From Blakeslea trispora (Eukaryota > Mucoromycota > Mucoromycetes > Mucorales > Choanephoraceae), in the NCBI GenBank assembly GCA_025331445.1, contig JAIWNE010000029.1, positions 1 through 64,000 of the forward strand: 64,000 nucleotides of DNA. The letters are read 5' to 3'. Every line of letters begins with the position of its first letter. The stretch's first letter is position 1. Positions 35,598 through 46,415 of this stretch are shown here, piece after piece. The translations under genes were made by a program, and so were the position numbers. The notes under the pieces were generated by a model that saw only the letters and a program-made list of their open reading frames with translations, was not told the DNA's origin and did not search any database.

Positions 35598-36542
35598 ATG
35601 AATAAACATCGCCACCCAAATTTACCTTCCATATCTACTCTACTTACTGGACCACCTTCTCCGCCACCTCCCATTATTGTGATAGATGAGGAACATTCTC
35701 CCAGTTGTTCACCTAACAAATACCACTTGTCTCCTGTCTTATCACCTATTGATTCATATGCTTCATCACCAAACTCGAGTCTATTTCATTCACCTCTTTC
35801 ACCTTTGCCATCACCTTCAATACCCCATAATAACAACTCACTACCTCCTCTTCAAGGAGATGATCCGCCTCAAAGACTGAGGCATCCATCTGTATCATCA
35901 ACTGGTTCTGTTTCGCCAAAGCCTTCATTTAATACATTATGGAGTAATGCAAAAAGCCCAACCCTTCAAGTTCAAAAACCATACCACGAATATTCATTAT
36001 CTTCATCTCCTCCATCATCCTACCGCTCTCCCTCTCAGCATGATATTACTAAAGTGACATCAGATCAATCAAGGTCTCCTTCACCTATGGTAGAATCATT
36101 GCCTCCCTCTACGCAAATCATTCTGACCGAGTCTGGACAACCTATTTTAAAGCGCAGACGAGGCCGACCACCCAATTTAAGAGAACCTGCACTTGAAGGT
36201 GGTTGGACCTTCTTGACACCTACTGTTTGGGATGTAAAGAACAACTCACCAGATGAAGATGATGACAAGGAGTCGCTTTCCACTGATTCAAGTGCTCATC
36301 AAGAACAAGTAAAACAAGCAAATCATGCTGACTTTTCTATGGGTGGATCGATGGCGGCTTTCACCAGTTCAAACATGGACATGGTACTGCAAATGCCACG
36401 TAAAAAGAGAGGAAGAAAACCCAAGACGCATATTGCTGGCAATTCTTGTTTTGTTTGGAAAGATATCAGTTCCTCAAGAAGGTCATCTAAAGTGCCAAAA
36501 CCTTCACATTCAAACTTCAAAAAATTAAGACCAACAACCTAA
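35598..36542 (+). CDS. AT-hook DNA-binding protein, Ser/Pro-rich
   Basis: Single exon, 314 aa, start ATG 35598. Residues 1-180 are highly Ser/Pro-rich (LLTGPPSPPPPIIVIDEE, PLSPLPSPSIP). Two AT-hooks are visible: KRRRGRPPN at 185-193 and RKKRGRKPK at 268-276. These are minor-groove binders of A/T tracts. Between them is an acidic stretch (NNSPDEDDDKES), and the C-terminus is basic (SSRRSSKVPKPSHSN). No catalytic domain is visible. It is probably a chromatin or transcription protein of the nucleus. It starts 450 bp beyond the inverted carRP fragment, so the two may share regulatory DNA. Confidence 0.8.
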   Translation: MNKHRHPNLPSISTLLTGPPSPPPPIIVIDEEHSPSCSPNKYHLSPVLSPIDSYASSPNSSLFHSPLSPLPSPSIPHNNNSLPPLQGDDPPQRLRHPSVSSTGSVSPKPSFNTLWSNAKSPTLQVQKPYHEYSLSSSPPSSYRSPSQHDITKVTSDQSRSPSPMVESLPPSTQIILTESGQPILKRRRGRPPNLREPALEGGWTFLTPTVWDVKNNSPDEDDDKESLSTDSSAHQEQVKQANHADFSMGGSMAAFTSSNMDMVLQMPRKKRGRKPKTHIAGNSCFVWKDISSSRRSSKVPKPSHSNFKKLRPTT

Positions 36543-38452
36543 ATAAGACTTTCCTGTCTTTCCTTTGTAGTAATTAATTTACATGTACAGATATTCTTTT
36601 TTAGCTAAAGAAAATTATTCTTTTTTGTGTATAATACAAGCCATACTTTAATCACCACATTCTTTTTTCTAAATATGATTAATATTCAAATTCATAAATT
36701 TCAGTTGGGCACACAGTCTACAAAGTATACTTGAGACAGATCAAAAACTCCCTTCTGGGATACTTTTTTCTTAAAATAGCACTTTCACCCCCCAAAGTTT
36801 AGTAAACTCAATTTGAACGGAGTACTCGGCGTGTAATTTTCCAGATAAAAGAAAACCTACTAAATAACAATAACTGAAAGAGAGAGCAAGATTGATCGTT
36901 TGTAAGGAGACAACGTAAATGACATTTAAAGATGTTATAATTAGGTAGAGAAGAGGATCGAGACTGTATGCATGAGTTGTTCTGAGGGAGGTTGTGACAG
37001 AGACTAATAATAATTTTCTTAAATGAGTACCTCATATAGACTCATTTTATTAAAGAATAATTGCCAACAACCAGAGATTTTGCTATTTATGCTAGTAACC
37101 ACATGATCTTCTAGAAGCTTCAGGAGAAAAAAAAAAGAGGCACTGTCGTCTTGATGTCAGGAGCCCACTTTGAAAGCAAAGAAGATTGGTGCTATTGGGT
37201 GTAAAGAGAGAGAAGGGAAGCTGTTGCCAAGAAGGATATATTCACAATTTTAGCAATAATAGCAATCTCGTGGTAATTTGCATTCGTTCAGCCAAGGATG
37301 TAGCGTTTATGCTGGCTATCTTATTCTCTCAATAGCAAAAGTACATTCTTTGTATTGTTTTGGCAAAGAAAATTGTTTCATCTATTTCTGTACATAAACC
37401 ACTTTTTTTTGTTTTTTTCTCGATAAATTAACCATGAATCATTGTTGTCTTATTACAACAGCCAACCTATAACAAAAACAGCTTTTTTTTTATGCAGGGA
37501 CTGTAAACAGAAATCATAACCAATATGGCTCCCATGGCAACTGATTGCAATTGTATTTCTTTCTCTAGAGACCTCTCCTCTTGGACGGCAATGAAAAAGT
37601 GAGGCAATTGTTAACTTACAGGCCTTGATCTCGATACAAGAGGTAGCATGAGCTTGAGTTTTGATCTAATTATCAACTGCCACTGTCTTGATTGAGAATA
37701 GTAGATAAGATTATTCTTGGTTTTCTTTTTTAAAATATATGCTTGCCACTTTGAAGCCAAGCCCTGGTTTGACCAAGTGCTTCTAAAACTACATTTCGGT
37801 TTTTTTTTTGTTTTTCTGTGTCTATATAACACAAGATGATGTTATACAATTTTTGTAAACTCCAAGTTTGGAATTAGGAATGGGCTGTTTAAAGAATGGT
37901 TATGTTATAGCAAGTTATACAATTAGGCTTAGCAACAAGAGTATGCAAATACTTCTTCTTTGTTAGATATGTACCATGGCCACCATATATACCTAAGCAT
38001 AGACAACAGATTTGCTTTAGCTCTACAACTGACGTATTTTATGCCAAGATCAATTTTGCCGAGGATATATGGTAGTTTTACAGAAAATAGATATGCGAGT
38101 GTACTAGCTAAATTTTGAGCTTTAAGGTAGGAGGACAGAGAGGGTATTTGGCACCTAGAAAGAAGAACATGAAACAGCCTCAGCGGATTTTGATAGCTTC
38201 AATGAACAGGTTCAGCCTTCATTAAATCGATTTAACCATTAAGCAATAGACTCCTTTTCTTAGATTTAGCTACTATTTCCATTTTTATTATTTTTGAATA
38301 TTTTGGTGCAACATAATCTAAAAAAAAATAAAAAATAAAAAATAAAAAATAAAAAATAAAAAATAAAAAATAAAAAATAAAAAATAAAAAACTTTTTCTC
38401 TTTTTGTTTTTTTTTTCTCATTGTCCTGCAAGATACGTAACACTCATTAATA
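36543..38452. other. Intergenic region with A6T heptamer repeat at its end
   Basis: 1.9 kb without recognisable gene; short frames only. It ends in the heptanucleotide repeat listed separately. Confidence 0.55.
38322..38391. repeat. Heptanucleotide (A6T)n tandem repeat
   Basis: T residues occur at exact 7-base steps from 38329 to 38385 (nine), separated by A6. The tract ends about 62 bp upstream of the ABHD11-like start. A shorter run with the same period (T at 27229, 27236, 27243) lies upstream of the LRR gene. Poly(dA:dT) of this kind disfavours nucleosomes. Confidence 0.9.
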
Positions 38453-39436
38453 ATGTTACGGTTTGGTATCAGATTAAAGCCTTTCTTGGCTCATAGAGCT
38501 TACAGTACTAAGGCACTTGAGTTGTCATTCGATAAGCATGCTATTAAGTCATCTCAAGATTCACCTCTCCTTATCTGTCATGGGCTATTTGGCTCCAAGA
38601 AGAACTGGAGTTCACTTGCCAAAGCTTTAAGTAGCCGTTTAGGCCGAGAAGTGTATACTATTGTAAAGCAATCTTTTCTCTCTTGTTAAAGTTGTTTCTC
38701 ACTCTATTTTTTTTTTTCTTTAAAAGGATCTTCGTAACCATGGTGATAGTCCCCACTCAGAAGAGCATACCTATGAAGCCATGACGACAGATTTGGCTGA
38801 ATTTATTTCAAAACATAACATAAAAGCCCCAGTTCTGCTTGGACATTCAATGGGTGGTAAAGCAGTGATGGCCACAGCCCTTCAGCACCCTGATCTTGTT
38901 TCCAAATTAATTGTTGTTGATATGCCACCTGTTGCTTTACAACTTTCTCGCAGTTTTGCTACTTATGTGGATGCTATGAAGGAGATAGAAGCCTCAAAGC
39001 CTTCCAAGCAAAGTGAAGCAGACAAAATTCTGGCTAAATATGAACCTAACATTGGGATTCGAATGTTTCTCTTGACAAATTTAAGACGCTCAGAGAATAA
39101 TGTGCTTCAATTCCGTGTTCCTTATGAAATCTTGGGCAGATCATTATCTTCCATTGGGGGATTTGATGTTCCTAGTAATCTTTCGTATGACAAACCAACC
39201 CTGTTTATTGCAGGAGGAAAAAGTCCTTATCGCATCCCATTCGAAGAAAATCCTGAACTGATTCATCAAATGTTTCCTCAATCACGCTTAGAAATTGTAG
39301 ATGGTGCAGGACATTGGGGTAAAGTAGAGCTAAGAAAGAGAGAGATTTTTTTTTACTTATTTTTCTTTTTTGAGTAGTTCATGCTGAAAAACCTGATGTA
39401 GTAATGAGTTCAGTCATTAACTTTATTAATCACTAA
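38453..39436 (+). CDS. ABHD11-like mitochondrial alpha/beta hydrolase
   Basis: Three exons. The first encodes a basic, hydroxylated leader (MLRFGIRLKPFLAHRAYSTK) of mitochondrial type, then LLICHGLFGSKKNWSSLAKA (oxyanion region HGLFGS). A splice at ACT ATT|GAT gives YTIDLRNHGDSPHS. Exon 2 contains the nucleophile elbow LLGHSMGGKAVM, the PTLFIAGGKSPY strand and DGAGHW with the catalytic His. A final splice adds VHAEKPDVVMSSVINFINH-stop (39434-39436). The order and motifs fit ABHD11 and yeast Imo32. In animals ABHD11 protects lipoylated 2-oxoglutarate dehydrogenase; the substrate here is unknown. Confidence 0.9.
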
Positions 39437-42236
39437 AAAAAATAAGAAATATTTATATACGGTAGATGGCAAAAGGGGGGACAAGTTTATTTATGCAAAT
39501 AATAATAATAATTCTATCTAACTATTGCTATTTGGTGTAAAGACTTGACTTTTTCTAATCCACTACTATACTGAAACAAGAAAGATGTTCTCATGTTGAT
39601 GGGGAAAAAAATCAAAAGAATAACGTCAACTTGTGTTTATCTCGTTGACTGGATTTCACTTGCTGAGTTCTCCAAATAAAATGATGATAAAATGGCAACA
39701 AAATATAAAAATCCCCTTAAATAAAAGCGAAAAACCTTGACCGCACCCGATAAAACGATAAACCAACAAAAAAAGATTCCCATCCAAAAAGTCCCAAAAG
39801 TTGTCCTCAAGAGCACGAACAATCAATCAAAGGCTGATAAATGCATACAACACAAGAAAAAGAGAAAGAGAAATCCCTAAAAAAAACCTATAGGTCAGAT
39901 ATGAATGCATAAGCAATCAAAAACTCCCTAAGCAGTCTTCTTTTTTGCTGTTGCTGCGTAAATCCATAGCAAGCTTGATTTCACTGGAATGGACCAAAAA
40001 AAGGGAATACGGTAAGTAAAAAGGAGAAAATACAGGAAAGCTTTCTTGAGGAATTTGCTTACACCAAATTAAGACCAGGAGTGTTTCTTGTTTTCATCGT
40101 AATCTGAACCAGTAAAAAAATGCCTAGACAGAACCTGCTTGTATAGATGTGTTTTCGCATGAGTTCGGAAAAATGTATACGTGACTTATCAGTTGCAAAA
40201 AATATAATCGCAATGTCCAATATGACAAAAGAAGAAAGCGTTCTACAGCATCACTGCAAAGTCTTGATAACCACAGAAAGAGTTGGCTGATGTAAATTCT
40301 GTTCTGTTGAATAGAGAAAGGGTGAAAACTACACACAGCAGAAAGCTATGTTTCCTTTAGATGCATGCATGTTTGATAGAGTATACCAAATGACTTGAGC
40401 GAGAGTTGTATAGGGAATATTAACCGTGTAAGAGAGCGTAACCAGGATGAGGGACTAGAGAGTTATGAGAGAGAGAGGGTATATAAGTGAAAATAAAGTA
40501 AGGAAAAAAAGAGAAATAATTTTGGAATATCCAACACTTTCATCCTCCCTTTTTATAATACGGAAAGTTAATTTTAGCAGGTGATTTTTGAATGAACAAA
40601 CAGAATTCATTGCATGAATACTTAATAAGGAATATTTTAATCGGTTTAAAATTATCAGTAAACCAATCATATTGCAAGATGTTGTGCGGCTGCCAAAAAC
40701 TAGATCGTAACTGGATAAAGTCACAAAGCAATCAGCGTCTTAACTCCTTTTGTTATCTTCTTATTGGAAAAGGTTCAGTTTGTTAGTCTATAACATTTTT
40801 CAAGAGTACTTCATGCACAGATTGGCAGAATTTCCTTGGTTTAGATTTAAAAGAAAAAAAAATGCTATAAAATAATGGCACCTCAATAATACAAGTAATT
40901 TAGCACATGCTAGAGGATTTATATAGTTGTCAATGATTTACTCCTCTTTAGGCGCAGTCAATCATTGTGTATTTACACTTATCTTCTCGGATGTTCACAT
41001 GACTCAAACAAGTTTCACATCAACCCTAGTCAGTGATGGTTGTCATTTAGATGAGATGAATACACTTTTTTCGGAAATCGTTGCAGCTTTTGAGAATCAA
41101 ATTGTCTCGGATCAAGCCTCTGTTTGGGAATAGTGTCCTTACATATAAAAAAAAAGTTGCTTGTGACAAGGTGATCTTTTGTCCTTCCTCTCTCCTCTTC
41201 AAGCCTTTCTTTTCGACTAATACATCTCGCAACTGCTTTAAGCTATTACGACCTTCCGACAAGCCATTGTACCCTAAGTCTTGCATATAAATCTATCATC
41301 TTCCACTTCATCTTTTTTTTTCTTTGCTTCCGAGCACACCTCTCTCTCTCTCTTGACGTGTGTCTCTTTAATCAATAAACAAATGATTCTATACGAAAAA
41401 ATTAGATTGTTCAAATCATGCAAAATATGAATGTAAGATTCTAAAATAAGTCTGCAACTGTCATCTTGGTCTTCAAGGCGAGCTGGAAGAGGTGGGAGGG
41501 GTGTACCTACTAGACTGTCTTGCTGAGCTCATGTCATCGTAAACAATAAACGATAAAAGAAAGGCCAGTTGGTCGACCATATACAAGTTTGATATTACAA
41601 ATGCACTAATGTTGTTTTAATGTATACAACAACTGCTCTCTCTCTCTTTGACCTAAAGTGCTTTTGTGTACTATTCATACATTTGATACAGACAGATAAA
41701 GGTCGATTTGAGTGACATTGCTTTCGTACATAAAAGCACCAACATCATACTAGAGAATGTGCCTATCAGCTTTTCTTTTACTGTCAACAACACTACATGA
41801 ACTTACTCACTTGAGCTTATTTGCTGAGAAAAGAGAGCAAAGATGGACAACAACAGATTCAGCAAACGAGCAAGAAAAACTAATGGAGATTCGGGGACAC
41901 TTGGAATATCAACGCTTACTCCAAAATGCTTTCAGTCAATGCTCCAATCTGACCCCCTCTTTTTCTTTAATGCTCCAAATCAATTCCAGCTAATGTTCCA
42001 ATAATTTCTGGAAATAGTGCATATATTTATGAATGGCATGAACGAAAGAAGAAGAGAATGGTCATTTCATTATCCGACTACAGGAATTTTCCTTTTTGGG
42101 ATGTTTACAAGCTGTCCTAAATAGGCACCCTAATGTAAACTGTTATCATCCGAACCCTCTTTTTTCCTGTAAATGTGCATGTTTTTACATCTCTCTTTTT
42201 TTATTTTCTTTTTTTTTTTATTAGTTTTATTGAAAT
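39437..42236. other. Intergenic region (2.8 kb), no gene recognised
   Basis: AT-rich with pyrimidine runs (CT tracts near 41340 and 41637). The best small frame is 41757-41993 (78 codons, charged middle, MCLSAFLLLSTTLHELTH start). It has no homologue I recognise. The 3' part serves as the myosin promoter region. Confidence 0.5.
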
Positions 42237-45200
42237 ATGATATCAGCACTAAATTCACCTAGAAATGGATCACCACAGACAAAAAAATTAGATTCACCGC
42301 TAGATTATGGCAATGGAGGTGGATCATTTATACACAGTTACGGTTCAAGAACATTTATCAGGCCCAAGTTAGACAATGTGTTAGATGCTGTTGCACAAGC
42401 CAAATTTAATGAAAAGAGATGGGTTTGGGTTCAAGACGAACGTGAAGGTTATGTGAGAGGACATATTGTACAAGAAGAAGGGGATCAGATTGAAATAGAA
42501 TATGAAAATGGTGGTGTAAAGTAATTCAGATGAATCACACAACAGAAACATCAATGACTAACAAAAAAAAAACGGTTTGTATTCATAGACAGCCACAGTA
42601 AACTCGTCTATGCTTCAGCCTATGAATCCACCCAAGTTTGACATGGTGGACGATATGGCAGAACTCACTCATCTAAACGAACCTTCAGTCATTCATAACC
42701 TTACAGTGCGATACAAAGCAAATCATGTTTATGCAAGTAAATCCCCTCCCTCCCTCTTTGCTACTTGTGAACAAAAAAAGAAGCCTCAACTCACACATTC
42801 TCTATAGACTTATTCTGGTCTTTTCTTAGTCGCCGTTAATCCTTATAGAGCTTTACCTATCTATTCCGAAGATTATATCCAATCCTATAAGAGTAAACGA
42901 CGTGGTGAATTGCCTCCACACATTTATGCTATTGCAGATCAAGCATATCATGATATGGTACAAGATAAAGAAAATCAATCTATCCTGATCACGTAAGGGA
43001 CTTTTTTTTTTGGTGTTTATAGGCTTTGTTTTTGACAAGTTCAATAGGGGTGAATCAGGTGCTGGTAAAACAGAAAACACAAAATTTGTCATTCAATACC
43101 TTACAGCAGTAGCAAGTGGAACAATTGCAAACAGAAACAAGGAGCACATTGTTAAGCTTCAGAGTCAAATATTACAAGCCAATCCAATTCTCGAATCATT
43201 TGGCAATGCTCAAACCATCAGAAACAACAATTCCTCTCGATTTGTAAGTAATTAAATTTCCTAATAAACTCTCCTTAACAAAGCTTGTGTTCACAGGGTA
43301 AATTTATTCGAATTGAATTCAACGATCAAGCTCAAATATGTGGCGCTAATTTCGAATGGTACCTATTGGAGAAATCTCGAGTTCATCAGCAATCTTCCAA
43401 AGAGAGAAATTATCATATATTTTATCAGCTATTAGAATCTGAAGAGGAAATTAAGAGTAAAGTCACTTGGAGAATTATTTGTGAAGGATGAGTTTATTAA
43501 CAGTGATTCTCTGTCTTTTCCCTTTTTTAATAGAGCAATTGTTATTGGAGGGCCATGCAAATGATTATCAATTTCTCAAACAATCCAACAAAAAGATAGA
43601 AGGTGTAGATGATGCTAAAGAATTTCAAAGCTTGACGGTAATACATGCTTCTCGCTTTACATTCATTTCCATAATACTAAAAGAAACATATAGGCATCAC
43701 TGGATATTATGGGCTTAAGTGAAAGAGAAAAATTAGATCTTTTTAGAATAGTGGCCGCTGTTCTTCATCTGGGTAATATTGATGTCAATGATTATCGCGA
43801 TCGAGCAGAAATTCGAGATTTTGCTGCTGTGGAACGTGTCTGCCATTTACTAGGCGTGCCTGCCGAAGAATTCAAGAAGGCTTTATTGTCCCCTCGCATC
43901 AAGGCAGGTCGTGATTGGGTTACTCAGGCAAAATCGCCTGCTCAGGTAGTGGCCAGCATTGATGCCTTGGCCAAGACTCTATATGAACGTAACTTTGCTC
44001 ATTTGGTGGAACGCATAAATAAGGCCATTGATGGTCAAAAATCAAAAGATAAACTAGGTTTTATTGGTGTATTGGATATTGCAGGTTTTGAGATTTTCGA
44101 GGTAAGAGAAAGAGAGAGAGAGAGAGGGAGCGAAAAAGGAAGTATTCAACTGGATCTTGATTTTAAAAGTGTGTTTCTTAGTCAAATAGCTTTGAACAAT
44201 TATGTATCAACTATACCAATGAAAAGTTACAACAATTCTTTAATCAAAATATGTTTGAGTTGGAACAAGAAGAATACCAGAAAGAAAAGATTGATTGGGA
44301 TTATATTGACTTTGGAAATGATCTTCAACCTACGATTGATTTGATTGAGAAGACGAATGTAAGTTTATCAAGAATTTGTTTAGAGACAAGGCATTAAGCA
44401 TTCTGTATTCCATCTTTTTTTTAGCCTGTAGGCATACTATCTTGCTTAGAAGAAGAATGCGTTGCTCCTCGAGGTAGTGATCAACGTTTTCTGGAGAAAT
44501 TAAACAAATTTTGCGATAAAGATAACCCAGACGCCAAATACAAAAGTACTCGGTTCAAAGACGGTTTCATTTTGAAACATTATGCTGGTGATGTAGAATA
44601 CTCCGTGGATGGTTGGATTGAAAAGAACAAGGACCCACTCAACGAAGACATCACACGCCTTTTGGCCCGTTCAAGTCAAAAGCATGTAGCCTACCTCTTT
44701 GAAGATTACTTGTCTGACCAAGATGACAAACTAACAACCAGTACAATGACCCGACCCAGTTCAGCCTCCTCTACCAACAGTGCACTCTCTTCTGCCTCTA
44801 TGCTCAAGATGAGAAAGGGAAGCGGTTCGTTCCGCACTGGAGGTCAGCGTCATAAACAACAACTTCTCTCACTCATGAACACACTCTACATGACACATCC
44901 TCATTTTGTTCGATGTATCTTGCCAAACAATCGAAAGTATGCTGGTGAGATCCAAACCAAATTAGTCTTGGATCAGTTGAGATGCAACGGTGTGCTTGAA
45001 GGTATCCGTATCTGTCGTAAAGGTTTCCCCAATCGTCTCTCGTTTAACGAATTTCGGAAGCGTTATGGCGTCCTCTATCCCGAGATCCTGGACCCTCATG
45101 CCTTTATCGATGGTCGTACCGCCTGTCAGATGTTGATCCGTCAGATCGGTCTAGAACCAGAGAGATATCAGATCGGTATCACCAAAGTGTTCTTTAAGGC

Positions 45201-46389
45201 TACTGTTTTGGCGACTCTAGAAGAACAACGGGATAACAAGTTGGGCGCCTGTATCACTCAGTTCCAGGCTGTCTGTCGTGGACGCCTAATGCGGCAGTAT
45301 CAGACACGATTCTCTCGTCAGACAGATGCCATCCGAATCATGCAACACAATGCACGTAAATATATCTTGTTAAGAGAATGGTCTTGGTGGAAAATGTATG
45401 CCAAGCTAAAACCTCTGAACCATGCCTATCGTGTCGATATACAGATACGGGATAAAGAACAAAAGATTCGTGAGCTAGAGACCGAGGTCAGACAACAACA
45501 GTCGGTCGTAGATGAGCTGACGACACGCAATCGAGAACTAGAGAATGAAAATCAAGACTTTAAGGAGCTAGTGATGGAGGAACAGACGATCATTCAAGAG
45601 CTTCAGGAATCAAAAGATGATCTGGTGCATCAATGCTCTGCCCTGGAAGAACGGTTGGAAGAGCTTGAACTTGAGCTTCAACAGAGATCAGAACAAGCAG
45701 AACAAGGGGCTATAGTCCATACGCAAGAGATGGAAGAACTTCAGGAGCAGATGGAAGAGATCAAGACGGTGCATGAAGCGATTGTGGTTGAGTTGGAGCA
45801 ATCTTGTGTGACAATTAAAGAGATGGATCATCAACTTCAGGAGATCCATACAGAAAAGAGCCAGTTGAAAGCTCAGTTAACCACTGTACAAACAGAGGTT
45901 GTTCGGTGTTTATATAGACTTGGTGGACTAGAGGATCAGATCAGTCAACAGGATCAAACCATCCTTCAGTTAGAAACCATCCAACGTGAGCAGGAAGCAA
46001 GTTTGGAGGACAAAGACAGAGAAATTGAGCAGCTCAAGATGGCCTTGGAGGCACATGAAGAAGCAGAAAGCGAGCAAGAAGCAAGTCTGGAGGACAAAGA
46101 CAGAGAAATTGAACAACTCAAAAAGGCATTGGAAACCCATGAAGAAACAGAAAGCAAGTTAGCCTCTGAAAGAGAACAAAAGACAGAATGGATATCTAAA
46201 TATGGACAACTGAAGGCTGATTGGGATGATTTGACAGCCCTTTTACGTGCCGAATCCGATCAAGCCAAAAGTAGAATATCAAGGTAAGTTTTATAAGGAA
46301 AAAAGAAAAGAAAAGAAGACTTATAAACAATGTATCTCAATGTCAGGTTTGATCAAGTTTTGAGTGGATTAAGATATCAAACATTTTAG
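42237..46389 (+). CDS. Class II myosin heavy chain with a short coiled-coil tail
   Basis: Actin motor for cytokinesis or contractile structures. Start ATG 42237. Exon 1 (42237-42515) includes the N-terminal SH3-like part ([19 protein letters not shown]). The motor follows over several short exons: [14 protein letters not shown], the P-loop [15 protein letters not shown] made across an intron, switch I NNNSSRFGKFI, switch II region [15 protein letters not shown], actin-binding [10 protein letters not shown] and converter [15 protein letters not shown]. The neck has IQ-like helices ([14 protein letters not shown]) and then [11 protein letters not shown], typical of class II. The tail is heptad-rich coiled coil of only about 290 residues, ending [10 protein letters not shown] after a final splice. 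Total length is roughly 1150-1200 aa, against about 1500-2100 in yeasts. It contains a perfect-frame 84-bp tandem duplication. Confidence 0.9.
45988..46155 (+). repeat. Two tandem 84-bp units in the myosin tail
   Basis: Units 45988-46071 and 46072-46155 each encode 28 residues (four heptads) beginning [17 protein letters not shown]. They differ at a handful of positions. The length preserves the coiled-coil register. Confidence 0.92.
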
Positions 46390-46415
46390 TAAAAAAAAAA
46401 AAAAAAAAACTCTTT
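46390..46415. terminator. Shared A19 tract between convergent myosin and DOA1 stops
   Basis: Only 26 bp separate the myosin TAG (46387-46389) from the DOA1 stop (46418-46416), and 19 of them are a pure A run (46391-46409). Any 3' UTRs must overlap the opposite gene. The tract may act in 3'-end formation of one or both transcripts (inference). Confidence 0.45.

Noticed and set aside
41757..41993. 78-codon frame as a secreted small protein
   Set aside because: The hydrophobic start is weak and broken by charged residues soon after; no relatives recognised and no cleavage-site pattern.
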